This document shows, one piece after another, positions 18,370 through 27,052 of a stretch of DNA of 64,000 nucleotides; positions within the stretch are counted from its first letter, which is position 1, and every line of letters begins with the position of its first letter. Source of the DNA: Sediminitomix flava (GTDB lineage Bacteria; Bacteroidota; Bacteroidia; Cytophagales; Flammeovirgaceae). The notes under the pieces were generated by a model. That model was not told where the DNA came from, searched no databases, and saw only the letters and a list, made by a program, of their open reading frames with translations. The DNA lies in NCBI RefSeq assembly GCF_003149185.1, contig NZ_QGDO01000004.1, positions 1 through 64,000 on the forward strand. Reading direction: 5' to 3'. A program made the position numbers and the translations under genes.

Positions 18370-18546
18370 ATGACATTCAGATTAAAAAAAAATAAGCAAT
18401 TGCCTCTTTCATTTGAGAATGCACAGAGAGCAAAAACATACAATGTAAACTTCGAAGACGTGGTAAAAAAAGTTGAATCTTTCATTGAAGAGGAATCAAC
18501 TAGAAATAGCCAAGAGCTTAAGAAGAAGTTTGCATCTTACTGCTAA
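18370..18546 (+). CDS. Small hypothetical protein, 58 residues
   Basis: A short ORF starts ATGACATTCAGATTA and ends TGCTAA. The product is basic at both ends, with a central acidic stretch (VKKVESFIEEEST), and looks soluble and mostly helical. It sits alone between the SpoIIE gene at 16792 and a terminator at 18580, which supports it being a transcribed gene. I do not recognise a family. Confidence 0.5.
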   Translation: MTFRLKKNKQLPLSFENAQRAKTYNVNFEDVVKKVESFIEEESTRNSQELKKKFASYC

Positions 18547-18579
18547 GAAGAGAATAACCGTTTATGAGAAAAACAAAAC

Positions 18580-18627
18580 AAAAGCCTTTAGACAACTCCA
18601 ATCCTAACAAATGTCTAAGGCTTTTTT
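18580..18627 (+). terminator. Terminator after the small ORF
   Basis: AAAGCCTTTAGACA (to 18594) pairs with TGTCTAAGGCTTT (from 18612) with one bulged T. A run of six T residues follows. Confidence 0.8.
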
Positions 18628-18658
18628 CTACTTGAAAATTACAAAGCACTAAAAAATT

Positions 18659-18689
18659 AAAGCACCAAGAATATTCTTGGTGCTTTTTT
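18659..18689. terminator. Perfect palindromic terminator before the four-GAF phosphatase stop
   Basis: A 28-base perfect palindrome (18659-18686) is centred between 18672 and 18673, with T residues on its right and A residues on its left. It probably terminates the minus-strand gene ending at 18717 and backs up the plus-strand terminator at 18580. Confidence 0.8.
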
Positions 18690-18716
18690 ATTTATGATCA
18701 ATTCGAAAATCCTATT

Positions 18717-21700
18717 TTATGCTTCAGCCTCTTCTATAACTACGGTCTCCCCTAGTTCTTCTTCAGAAAAACGCATACCTACTACCAAGATATCATCCGT
18801 TTGAACAGACTGTCTTTCCATCCATTCCATCAAGTTACGACGAAGCATTGTACGTTGCTTGTCCATTGGTTTAGATGAGTTATCAATCAATAATTGCTTG
18901 AAGTTTTTCATCATAAACTTACGACCATCTTCACCACCAAACTGATCGGCGTAACCATCTGAGAACATGTAATAGTTCGCTTCAGGATCAATAGTCAATG
19001 TATGTTTTGTAAAGCTTTTACCTTCATGATATTTCTGAAGACCACCAATAGGCATTTTATCACCTTTGATTACTTCTAGCTCACCATTCTTAATGATGAA
19101 TAAAGGATTTTTCGCTCCTGCAAACTCAAGTGTGCTTTCTTTTTTATTGATCACACAAAGCGTCATATCCATACCATCTCGGCTTTGGCTATCAGCATCA
19201 TTCTGATTCAAACGCTCATTGACTTCTTTATTCAGCATGTCCAAAACAAGCTCAGGAGATTCAATACCTCGAATATTGATTGTTTCATTCAACAGGTCAT
19301 TACCAATTACGGACATGAATGCACCTGGAACCCCGTGACCTGTACAGTCAACCGTAGCCATAAAGATTTTATCACCACGCTCACTAAACCACAAGAAGTC
19401 TCCGCTTACAATATCTTTTGGTTTAAAGAATACAAAAGATTCATTAATCAACTTCTTCACCATAATACGGTTTGGCAATACCGCATTTTGGATACGTTTT
19501 GCATACTTGATACTTGATGTTACTTTCTGAGAAGTAGCATGTAGTTCATCTTTCTGACGTTCAATTTTCTCATATGACTCTGCATTCACAATTGCTGTTG
19601 CTGCGTAAATTGCCATATTTCGAAGAATGTCTAGGTGATAACTGTTATAAGCATTCGGATTGAAACTTTGTACAGTCATTACACCAATAATCTTATCCTT
19701 TGTTTCTAGAGGTAAATAGATCAAAGATTGTGTATCTCTACCTTGAACAGGTTTTGCTGCTGTCTCAATGTAATTATGATACTCCTCAATATGATTATTC
19801 ATAAACACCTCTTTTCTGTTCTTCACAGACCAAACAGAATAGCGTAACATATCATTGAGATCATGATAGAAGAATGGAAGCTCCGTTCCATTTTCCATTG
19901 CACCATTGAAATCAATTCTATTTTTGACAGGGTTTAAGATACCAATACCGAAAGCCGATACATCCATGATTTCTTGAAGCTTGTCATATACTGTTCGGAT
20001 AATCGCTGAAGTAGAAAGTGTCGTCGAAATTGTAAGACCAATTGTTGAAAGCATCTTTACATCACTAAATGATCTTTCTACACGGTCTCTTTGCGCTTCG
20101 ATTTCCTCTTTTTGGTTCAGGATTTCCGAAGTACGCTCCATTACAATTTCCTCCAAGCTTTCATAAACAAGGGCGTTATCTAGGGCAATACCAACGTACA
20201 TACTCATTGTACGGATGATATTGATCTCTTTTTCTGAAAACGCATTCGTTCTAAAATCTTGTACCGTGATTACCCCTACAACTCCTTCTTTACCTCTTAG
20301 AGGAATAAAGATAGCTGATGATGGTATCTCACTCTCGTCTCTGTTTGGAAGGGTCGCTTCTGGGAGATAACGATTCAATTCTTCTTCCAAGTCACGAATG
20401 ACAATCTCCTTACCTTCTGAGAATGCAAGTACCGACAAACGATCCTTTTTAGAAATATCATAATAGAATGGAGATACTCGCTTACCGTTTTCAAAAGTAA
20501 TTGGAACATCAATACGATTGTGCTTTTCATTGTAAATACCCAATGAGAACAATGGCATTTTAATGAGATGACTAAGGTGTTTATAAACCGTCTCTACAAT
20601 CGTTTCAATAGAAAGGTGAGAAGTAATATCCTGTCCAATTTCACCAAGCTGCTTGATGGTATTGTAAGCATCTTCCAATTCCTTTCTATAATCCTCATTC
20701 TTTTGTGTCTGAATATCAAGAAGAGAAGCATTTTCCAAGGCTATTCCTACGAACTTAGAAAGAACCTTAAGCATTTCAACATCTCTTGCCGAATATGCAT
20801 TCTTCTCGACACTCTGCGTTGTGATTACTCCAATCTTACGATTTCTGTAAGTAATCGGAATATAAATAATAGATTGAGCTGACTGCCCAACCACAGGTGT
20901 TATCTTTTCTTGATTTGGTAGATAATAGTTAAGTTCTTCTGCAATATCTCCAATCAGAATTTCTTGTTGTTTCTTCCAACAAAGAACTGCCAATTGGTTT
21001 TCATCATCTAATGAAACCGCATTGTGAGGAAGTACCTCACCTTGTTCAATTGTTGAAGGAAACTCAATTGTATTTTTGCTCTCATCAACGAGTCCAATAT
21101 CAAAAATATTGGCATCCATCAATGAGTTCACCTTATTATAAGAGGTACGAGTCAACATCTCCATTGACTCACAGTTGATAATATCTTCACCAAGAGAGGC
21201 GAACAATTTGAATTGTTCTTCTATTGCTTTAGCCTCTTGCTCTTCACCTGTTTTTACTTCTTTTTTCTTAGGAATGTAAACTGGATTATTGAAACTCGCA
21301 GTCTCACTATCCCTTAAGCTTTCATTGATCAGAACATTTTGTAGAGTAATAGCGATCTGAGGAGACAGCATTTCAAGCAATGCAAATTCTTCATCAGCTA
21401 TTGGCGTTTTCTGACTGTTCTCTACATAAATATATCCTACATTAAGATGCTCGTTTGTCAGAGGAAGACAACCTACCGTATGAGGTTTTTTCAACTTGAT
21501 ATACGGGTCATTACTGAAATGAACAGTAAGCTGTGTCTTTGTCAATAAGACTGGACGAGGTTTACGGTGCAACTGAGAAATAATACTCAATGGCAGATCA
21601 TCTGGCAATGCAGGAAAAGAACGCTCCATAAGTACTGGCAACTCATCTTTATTCTGATAAGCTTGAATCAGAAAATGGTCACCAGAGCGAGTGATCAATT

Positions 21701-21827
21701 TAATTTTCTCAATGTTAGTGTGAGACAGTATGTTTCCTAAAACAGACTTAGTAAGTCCTTCTAGAGATACTTCCCTCGAAAACTGCTGATATAGCTTGAG
21801 TACATCATTTAGTTGCCCGTTCTTCAT
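18717..21827 (-). CDS. Four-GAF SpoIIE/PP2C serine phosphatase
   Basis: A 1036-residue soluble protein. Four GAF-like domains occur at about residues 15-165, 205-385, 405-575 and 605-765, each ending in an ALEN/ALDN-type helix that leads into a coiled coil. A SpoIIE phosphatase domain fills about 795-1020, with SGDFLWFSERGD, VDCTGHGVPGAFMS, RDGMDMTL, FSDGYADQFGGEDG and QTDDILVVGM. GAF domains bind small molecules or dimerise, so this looks like a cytoplasmic multi-input phosphatase. It is the only one of the three SpoIIE proteins here without membrane helices. It ends in a short acidic tail. Targets are unknown. Confidence 0.92.
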   Translation of the reverse strand: MKNGQLNDVLKLYQQFSREVSLEGLTKSVLGNILSHTNIEKIKLITRSGDHFLIQAYQNKDELPVLMERSFPALPDDLPLSIISQLHRKPRPVLLTKTQLTVHFSNDPYIKLKKPHTVGCLPLTNEHLNVGYIYVENSQKTPIADEEFALLEMLSPQIAITLQNVLINESLRDSETASFNNPVYIPKKKEVKTGEEQEAKAIEEQFKLFASLGEDIINCESMEMLTRTSYNKVNSLMDANIFDIGLVDESKNTIEFPSTIEQGEVLPHNAVSLDDENQLAVLCWKKQQEILIGDIAEELNYYLPNQEKITPVVGQSAQSIIYIPITYRNRKIGVITTQSVEKNAYSARDVEMLKVLSKFVGIALENASLLDIQTQKNEDYRKELEDAYNTIKQLGEIGQDITSHLSIETIVETVYKHLSHLIKMPLFSLGIYNEKHNRIDVPITFENGKRVSPFYYDISKKDRLSVLAFSEGKEIVIRDLEEELNRYLPEATLPNRDESEIPSSAIFIPLRGKEGVVGVITVQDFRTNAFSEKEINIIRTMSMYVGIALDNALVYESLEEIVMERTSEILNQKEEIEAQRDRVERSFSDVKMLSTIGLTISTTLSTSAIIRTVYDKLQEIMDVSAFGIGILNPVKNRIDFNGAMENGTELPFFYHDLNDMLRYSVWSVKNRKEVFMNNHIEEYHNYIETAAKPVQGRDTQSLIYLPLETKDKIIGVMTVQSFNPNAYNSYHLDILRNMAIYAATAIVNAESYEKIERQKDELHATSQKVTSSIKYAKRIQNAVLPNRIMVKKLINESFVFFKPKDIVSGDFLWFSERGDKIFMATVDCTGHGVPGAFMSVIGNDLLNETINIRGIESPELVLDMLNKEVNERLNQNDADSQSRDGMDMTLCVINKKESTLEFAGAKNPLFIIKNGELEVIKGDKMPIGGLQKYHEGKSFTKHTLTIDPEANYYMFSDGYADQFGGEDGRKFMMKNFKQLLIDNSSKPMDKQRTMLRRNLMEWMERQSVQTDDILVVGMRFSEEELGETVVIEEAEA

Positions 21828-22331
21828 CTATTTATAGTTTATCTAATGGTTCTAGCCTTTGTAAAAAATACCTTCTCTTACTTAGTACCTAACGTTAAGA
21901 GACTTTAAAATAGTGTAATAATGATATTGAATATATGAAGAATTCAAAAAGATAAAAAGATGAAACCCAATTAGCTTACGAAATAATTTCACCTAAATAA
22001 GTGATAATCACAGAAAAACACATTTAATTTAATGTAATACAATTTTAAAATAAACATAAACGTATTCGGTAAAACACCTTAACACAACCTAATTACGCAC
22101 TGAAAATCAACAATGTGTAATTAAATATTTGAGAATAATCAAACTAAAAAACATCGTATTTACTCTCAAAAAGAATAAATTTTCACTCAAAAAAAGTATA
22201 AATATAAAATAGTAAGTTTTATTGTCGACTACATAATGTTAGGAGATGTTTCAATGAAATATTCTGTTATTTTTTTAGTCTACTCACCATAAAAAAGTGT
22301 TTTAGGGGAAATAAAATCACTACAAAAAAGA
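21828..22331. other. AT-rich intergenic region of about 500 bases
   Basis: No coding frame, RNA gene or repeat array could be supported. It is very AT-rich and must hold the promoter of the four-GAF phosphatase gene on the minus strand, but I found no clean TAnnTTTG element. A weak inverted repeat (TAATTAC with GTAATTA near 22090-22125) is present. Confidence 0.5.
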
Positions 22332-22367
22332 AACTCCCCTATCCTAATAAATAAGAATAGAGGAGTT
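22332..22367 (-). terminator. Terminator of the cyd operon
   Basis: AACTCCCCTAT (22332-22342) pairs with ATAGAGGAGTT (22357-22367) with one mismatch. On the minus strand it is followed by TTTCTTTTTT. Confidence 0.75.
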
Positions 22368-22390
22368 AAAATTTATATCAAATATATCTT

Positions 22391-23467
22391 TTAATAACTG
22401 TTTTCATCTAGTTGTGTCTTACCTCTAAATACCCAATAAATTGCAATGGTATAAGACAACACAAAAGGAATTCCGACTAATGCGATATAGAACATGGTCT
22501 TCAGAGTCTTTTGAGATGACGAAGCATTGTAAATATCCAAACTATAAGTCGGATCAAATGTAGATACAATCATATTTGGGAAAATCCCTAGTGCAAATAG
22601 ACCTACCATCGCTCCAATAGATAAAGCTGAAGAAATAAAACCTTGATGCTCTAGACCTTTCACCAAACAACGATGGATGTTCAATACTGCAAGCCCATTA
22701 AGAATCACAATAATCCAAGCTGTTATTGAAACGAATGTATCGTAATGATCGATCAGTTCATGTCTACCTCCTATATAATTGATTTTCCCAAATGAAAAGT
22801 TTGCAATCATTTCTGGATGTAGAAACAGTGTATAGCCTGTCACAATGATATAGAAAATGATAAAAATCCAGTAGACTTTCATAGCCCATTGTTTCACTTG
22901 TTTTTGAAGTTCTCCCTCTGTCTTAATGATCAGATAAAGCGATCCATGTAAAGTGAATACAGTCAAGACAAAGAAACCAATCATAAGTGCATAAGGATTT
23001 AATAGCTCCATAAGCGTACCCTGATATTCTTTATCTGCACCTATATTTATACCTGTAACGGCATTACCGATAGTAACACCAAAAAGTGTAGCTGCAATTG
23101 CCGAACTGATTGAAAATGCAGCATCCCAAAATTGACGCCAGCGTCTGTGCGGTTCTTTAGACCTAAATTCCATGGCTACAGCCCGAAAAATTAGAGCTGC
23201 CAAAAGAAGCATAAAAGGAATATAAAAACCAGAAAAGGCAGTAGCATAGACATGTGGAAAAGCCGCAAATACAGCACCACCAGCCGTAATAAGCCAAACC
23301 TCATTACCATCCCAAACAGGGCCTATACTATTCATCACAATGCGTCGGTTATGATCTCCTTTGGCTAAAAGGTGCAATGCTCCAACTCCCAAGTCAAACC
23401 CATCAAGTATGGCGTATCCAATAAGTAAAACACCAACTAAAATGTACCAAATTACATTATAATCCAT
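22391..23467 (-). CDS. cydB: Cytochrome bd ubiquinol oxidase subunit II
   Basis: A 358-residue membrane protein with about nine transmembrane helices. The N-terminus (YAILDGFDLGVGALH) and the GPVWDGNEVWLITAGGA motif are diagnostic of CydB/CydB-like subunits. It pairs with CydA in the high-oxygen-affinity quinol oxidase of the inner membrane. It lies 42 bases after cydA in the same operon and ends at a terminator. The two-subunit bd type lets the cell respire at low oxygen. Confidence 0.95.
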   Translation of the reverse strand: MDYNVIWYILVGVLLIGYAILDGFDLGVGALHLLAKGDHNRRIVMNSIGPVWDGNEVWLITAGGAVFAAFPHVYATAFSGFYIPFMLLLAALIFRAVAMEFRSKEPHRRWRQFWDAAFSISSAIAATLFGVTIGNAVTGINIGADKEYQGTLMELLNPYALMIGFFVLTVFTLHGSLYLIIKTEGELQKQVKQWAMKVYWIFIIFYIIVTGYTLFLHPEMIANFSFGKINYIGGRHELIDHYDTFVSITAWIIVILNGLAVLNIHRCLVKGLEHQGFISSALSIGAMVGLFALGIFPNMIVSTFDPTYSLDIYNASSSQKTLKTMFYIALVGIPFVLSYTIAIYWVFRGKTQLDENSY

Positions 23468-23509
23468 TTGCCGAATTGTTTTTGTCTTAAAATAATACCG
23501 TCTAGCTTC

Positions 23510-24889
23510 TTACTCTTCATCTTTATCTTCAAACATGTCCAATCTTTCTTTTCTGTGCGAGTAACTTGTTACCGCATCTTCTGGTCCATGTTTAATTTCT
23601 TTATCTAGGATGTATATCCATGCAAAAAACAAGAGAAGGTAAATACAGAAAAACATGATAAGAGAGAATAAAACCTCTTCTGCTTTTACTGCTTTTGAGA
23701 GTGCATCACTTGTACGCAAAATATCTTGTACAATCCAAGGCTGTCGCCCTGCTTCTGCCGAAACCCAACCAGCTTGGTTAGCGATTACAGGTAATGGCAC
23801 CGAGAAAATCAGAATATAAATGAGCCATTTCTTTTCATGTAAATTCTTACGTTTCAGTGCTAGAATAGAAAAAGCTGTAAGTGCGATGAACAACATTCCT
23901 AGCCCCACCATAATGTGGTAGGTCTGAAAAACGAGATTGACATTGGGCCAATCTTCTTTCGGAAATTCTTTTAAGCCAGGTACTTTATGATCAAAATCAA
24001 AAGCGATCAAGAAACTAAGCATTCCTGGTATCTCAATTCCGTATGTTTTTTCAGTTTCAGGATCCGTCCAACCAATCACATACATTGATGCATGATCCGT
24101 TGATTCATACAATCCTTCATAAGCTGCTAGTTTAGCAGGTTGATATTCTGCTACCACATTTGCATGCTCATGCCCAAGAACGGGTTGAAGAAGTGAAGCC
24201 ACTAGCGCTACACCCAATGCTATTTTTATAGATTTATATGCTAGATCTAAATGACGATTTTTAATGATGTAATAAGCAGAAATACTTATGACTAGGAATG
24301 CTCCCTGTACAAATGCACCATTTACGGTATGAGCAAAACGAATAAGGGATGAAGGGTTGAAAACCATTGCCCAGAAATCTGTAATCTCAGCTCTTGCTTC
24401 AAGTCCTGTACCTACAATTTCGTAAGCTGTAGGTGTTTGCATCCATGAGTTAGCTACTACAATCCAGAAAGCTGACATAGTAGAACCAAGCGCCACCATA
24501 CATGTTGAAAAGAAGTGAGTTCGCTTAGAAACCCTATTCCATCCGAACAGCAGAACTGCCAAAAATCCTGATTCTAAGAAAAAGGCAAAGATACCTTCTG
24601 CTGCTAGTGGCGACCCAAAAATATCACCTACATACCTTGAATATGTAGCCCAGTTTGTTCCAAACTCAAATTCCATCACAATACCTGTGGCCACACCAAT
24701 AGAGAAAGTTGTCGCAAAGATTTTTGTCCAAAATCTCGCCATATTTTCATACACTTTCTCATCAGTTTTCAGATACATTCCTTCACAAATCACCATAATT
24801 AAACCCAAACCAATACTAAATGGTGGGTAGATATAATGGAACATGATTGTGAAGGCAAATTGGATTCGGGAAAGTATTTCTACATCCAT
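23510..24889 (-). CDS. cydA: Cytochrome bd ubiquinol oxidase subunit I
   Basis: A 459-residue subunit carrying the haem groups and the quinol site. It starts with the typical SRIQFAFTIMFHYIYPPFSIGLG, whose His lies in the haem-binding region. Other family segments are EFGTNWATYSRYVGDIFGSPLAAEG and GWVSAEAGRQPWIVQ. The periplasmic quinol loop is of the short type, as in many Bacteroidota and Gram-positive enzymes. About nine membrane helices. It follows an unknown small gene by 39 bases and precedes cydB. Confidence 0.95.
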   Translation of the reverse strand: MDVEILSRIQFAFTIMFHYIYPPFSIGLGLIMVICEGMYLKTDEKVYENMARFWTKIFATTFSIGVATGIVMEFEFGTNWATYSRYVGDIFGSPLAAEGIFAFFLESGFLAVLLFGWNRVSKRTHFFSTCMVALGSTMSAFWIVVANSWMQTPTAYEIVGTGLEARAEITDFWAMVFNPSSLIRFAHTVNGAFVQGAFLVISISAYYIIKNRHLDLAYKSIKIALGVALVASLLQPVLGHEHANVVAEYQPAKLAAYEGLYESTDHASMYVIGWTDPETEKTYGIEIPGMLSFLIAFDFDHKVPGLKEFPKEDWPNVNLVFQTYHIMVGLGMLFIALTAFSILALKRKNLHEKKWLIYILIFSVPLPVIANQAGWVSAEAGRQPWIVQDILRTSDALSKAVKAEEVLFSLIMFFCIYLLLFFAWIYILDKEIKHGPEDAVTSYSHRKERLDMFEDKDEE

Positions 24890-24928
24890 TTCAAAAAAGG
24901 TTAAATGTTAATTTAATTGGAGTTGAGT

Positions 24929-25384
24929 TTATACGTTTTCTATAAGTTCTTGAAGTTTCTTAAGTACTTCTTTGGACTGGAATATGAGTTCATTAGGATA
25001 TGTAGGAAGTTGTATCTCATGTTTAGTTTGTTCGTTTATTACTAAAAGATGTTGTCCATTTGTGGCTACCAACTCTTTCCATAAGAATTTGAGTTCATTG
25101 AAACTCGTCCCCTCAGAAGGATTGATTACAACCCACACGTTCTTTTCCGACCTTAGAATTTCCTTGACATGCTGGAGTAAAAGATCATCAGAGAAATTGT
25201 CAACATCCAATACTGTTAATTGAGGAAAATTCTCTTTTAAAGACTTCACCAACTCAGACCCAAATACCATTTCATTCTCTTTCAATAAATGGATATGAAG
25301 TAGAAGATCAGGTTTTAGAATCGAAATCGGTGATACCTTCTTCTGAGAAGTCCTCTTGGATACGAAATTGTATTTCGATTTCAT
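24929..25384 (-). CDS. Hypothetical protein heading the cydAB operon
   Basis: A 151-residue soluble protein of unknown family. Alternating hydrophobic strands and helices (LLLHIHLL, LTVLDVDNF, VWVVINPSE, HLLVINEQ, LIFQSKEVL) suggest a small Rossmann-like or receiver-like alpha/beta fold, but no diagnostic motif is seen. I chose the ATG at 25384 over an upstream in-frame GTG at 25417, because the extra residues add nothing structured. It is 39 bases upstream of cydA on the same strand, so it probably shares the operon, and a role linked to oxidase regulation or assembly is possible but unproven. Confidence 0.6.
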   Translation of the reverse strand: MKSKYNFVSKRTSQKKVSPISILKPDLLLHIHLLKENEMVFGSELVKSLKENFPQLTVLDVDNFSDDLLLQHVKEILRSEKNVWVVINPSEGTSFNELKFLWKELVATNGQHLLVINEQTKHEIQLPTYPNELIFQSKEVLKKLQELIENV

Positions 25385-25781
25385 GTGAATAACATTTTTA
25401 CAATAAATATATCCCACGAACCATATGATAAAGGCTAAGTATCTTAAAGATTCTTTTTATCATACAATTCGATGTGGTGCTGAGAATAATTGCGCAAATC
25501 TCTAAATTTATTCTCATTTTAATCGTACACATTTAAATTATTGTAAGATCTTTATTTTTTATTGTCCATTTCTTAGACTTAATTGTCTTTTCATAGAATG
25601 ATTGAAGGAAGTTTTTCAACAGACAACTTTTAATAATTCACTCAATCATCTACGTCTGTAATAAGCAATGTTCTTTCTGCATAAAAATCAGTGAAGTTCT
25701 GTCTAATATTGTCTCTGTTACAGATCAAAGTGGGGATGGAATAATCATAATGAATATCGAAATAATTACTAGCAAATTGAA
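25385..25781. other. Divergent intergenic region between the cyd operon and the CAP gene
   Basis: About 400 AT-rich bases should hold promoters for both directions. No clear TAnnTTTG element, hairpin or small ORF could be supported. Confidence 0.4.
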
Positions 25782-26336
25782 ATGAAGTCTTTTTTCTTAA
25801 AAAGAATAGGGTATTTCTTATTACTAATACAACTAGCTGGGTGTGGCGAGTTGCTCTTTGAGAGTGATGAACTGATTAGCCATCAAGGTTGTGCTACCGG
25901 AGATGAATTTCCGAGTAGTGAGTTTGAATCAAAAGAATTAAATCTTTTTGACCAAATCAATGCATTGAGAGCATCTGAAGGTTTGGCTACATTTACTTGG
26001 GATGAAGGACTTGTACGTTCGGCAAGGTATCATGCACAAGACATGGCGAAAGATGATTATTTCAATGTGGATACTTATGACCGCGTTGATGGACAATTAG
26101 AATTGCAATGTACCCTCTCCGAAAGAATTGTGCGTTTCAACCAAAACGCAAAGGGTGAAAATATAGCTTTTCTTTTAAGCTCTCCTACAGAAGTCATTCA
26201 AACATGGTTAGACGAGGAAGGCTTTCGCGAAAATCTTTTATCACCAGTTTACCAAGCTGTAGGTATCGGGTATTACTCGGTCACTCATCAGTCTAAAGAG
26301 ATTCAATATTGGGTTATGGATGTTGGTATCCGATAG
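25782..26336 (+). CDS. CAP-domain (SCP/PR-1) lipoprotein with altered active-site residues
   Basis: The 184-residue protein has a lipobox (LIQLAGCG, Cys about residue 21) and a CAP domain in about residues 45-184. The family shape is clear: FDQINALRASEGL, TWDEGLVRSARYHAQDMA, KGENIAF and VIQTWLDEEGFRENLLSP. The usual cavity His in the yF-H segment and in GHR-N are not found; the corresponding stretches read YFNVDT and EGFREN. The GENIA Glu is kept. Function of bacterial CAP proteins is largely unknown. Monocistronic, with a terminator. Confidence 0.85.
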   Translation: MKSFFLKRIGYFLLLIQLAGCGELLFESDELISHQGCATGDEFPSSEFESKELNLFDQINALRASEGLATFTWDEGLVRSARYHAQDMAKDDYFNVDTYDRVDGQLELQCTLSERIVRFNQNAKGENIAFLLSSPTEVIQTWLDEEGFRENLLSPVYQAVGIGYYSVTHQSKEIQYWVMDVGIR

Positions 26337-26363
26337 CCAAAAGTTTATAAATGATATTTATTG

Positions 26364-26396
26364 ACCTTCCTAATTCTTATTAGGGAGGTTTTTTTT
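26364..26396 (+). terminator. Terminator of the CAP gene
   Basis: ACCTTCCTAAT (26364-26374) pairs with ATTAGGGAGGT (26379-26389) with one wobble, followed by about eight T residues. Confidence 0.88.
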
Positions 26397-26528
26397 GTGA
26401 ATGTGTGTGAACTATTTAGAAACAATAGTATCCAAAGCCGTTTTTATTTGTGAACAGACTAAATAGAGCAAACACCACATTTGTATTTCATACAGAAATC
26501 ATAGTTAGAAACAGTAAAACGAATTAAA

Positions 26529-26981
26529 ATGATAGCAGTAATTCAACGAGTTAGTGAAGCAAGTGTGCGTATAGAAGGTAGTGTGAAAGGACAAATCAAT
26601 CAAGGTTTTATGATTCTTCTTGGTATTGGTCACGACGATACTGAAGAAGATATTGATTGGTTAACCAAGAAAATCACCAACCTACGTATTTTTCAAGATG
26701 ATGCAGGAAAAATGAATTGCTCACTTATTGATATTTCTGGAGAAATATTACTAATCAGTCAGTTCACGCTTCATGCTAGTACCAAAAAAGGTAACAGACC
26801 ATCTTTCATAGAGGCTGCAAAACCAGAAATTGCAATTCCTCTTTATGAACAGATGATCAAAACTCTTGAAGCAAAACTGGGCAAATCCATTCAAACAGGT
26901 GAGTTTGGAGCTGATATGAAAGTTTCACTTGTGAATGATGGCCCTGTGACCATTACGATTGACACAAAAAACAAAAAATAA
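26529..26981 (+). CDS. dtd: D-aminoacyl-tRNA deacylase
   Basis: The 150-residue protein is a full-length Dtd. It has the N-terminal MIAVIQRVSEASV, the catalytic-site motif SQFTLHASTKKGNRPSF and the cross-subunit NDGPVTI (Gly-cisPro) motif. The enzyme hydrolyses D-amino acids mischarged on tRNA, and also glycine on tRNA-Ala, keeping translation homochiral. It is upstream of the sigma-factor gene with a 71-base gap. Confidence 0.96.
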   Translation: MIAVIQRVSEASVRIEGSVKGQINQGFMILLGIGHDDTEEDIDWLTKKITNLRIFQDDAGKMNCSLIDISGEILLISQFTLHASTKKGNRPSFIEAAKPEIAIPLYEQMIKTLEAKLGKSIQTGEFGADMKVSLVNDGPVTITIDTKNKK

Positions 26982-27052
26982 CTACGAACCCACTCCAACG
27001 CTTTATGGATGAAGCGTGTCTATATCAGTGACTAAGGGGAAGATGAATCATT

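Noticed and set aside
22090-22125. Weak inverted repeat TAATTAC...GTAATTA upstream of the four-GAF phosphatase gene
   Set aside because: It is only 7 bp in very AT-rich sequence and can easily arise by chance.
25385-25417. Upstream GTG start for the cyd leader gene
   Set aside because: The additional 11 residues add no structure, and an ATG is available 33 bases downstream.
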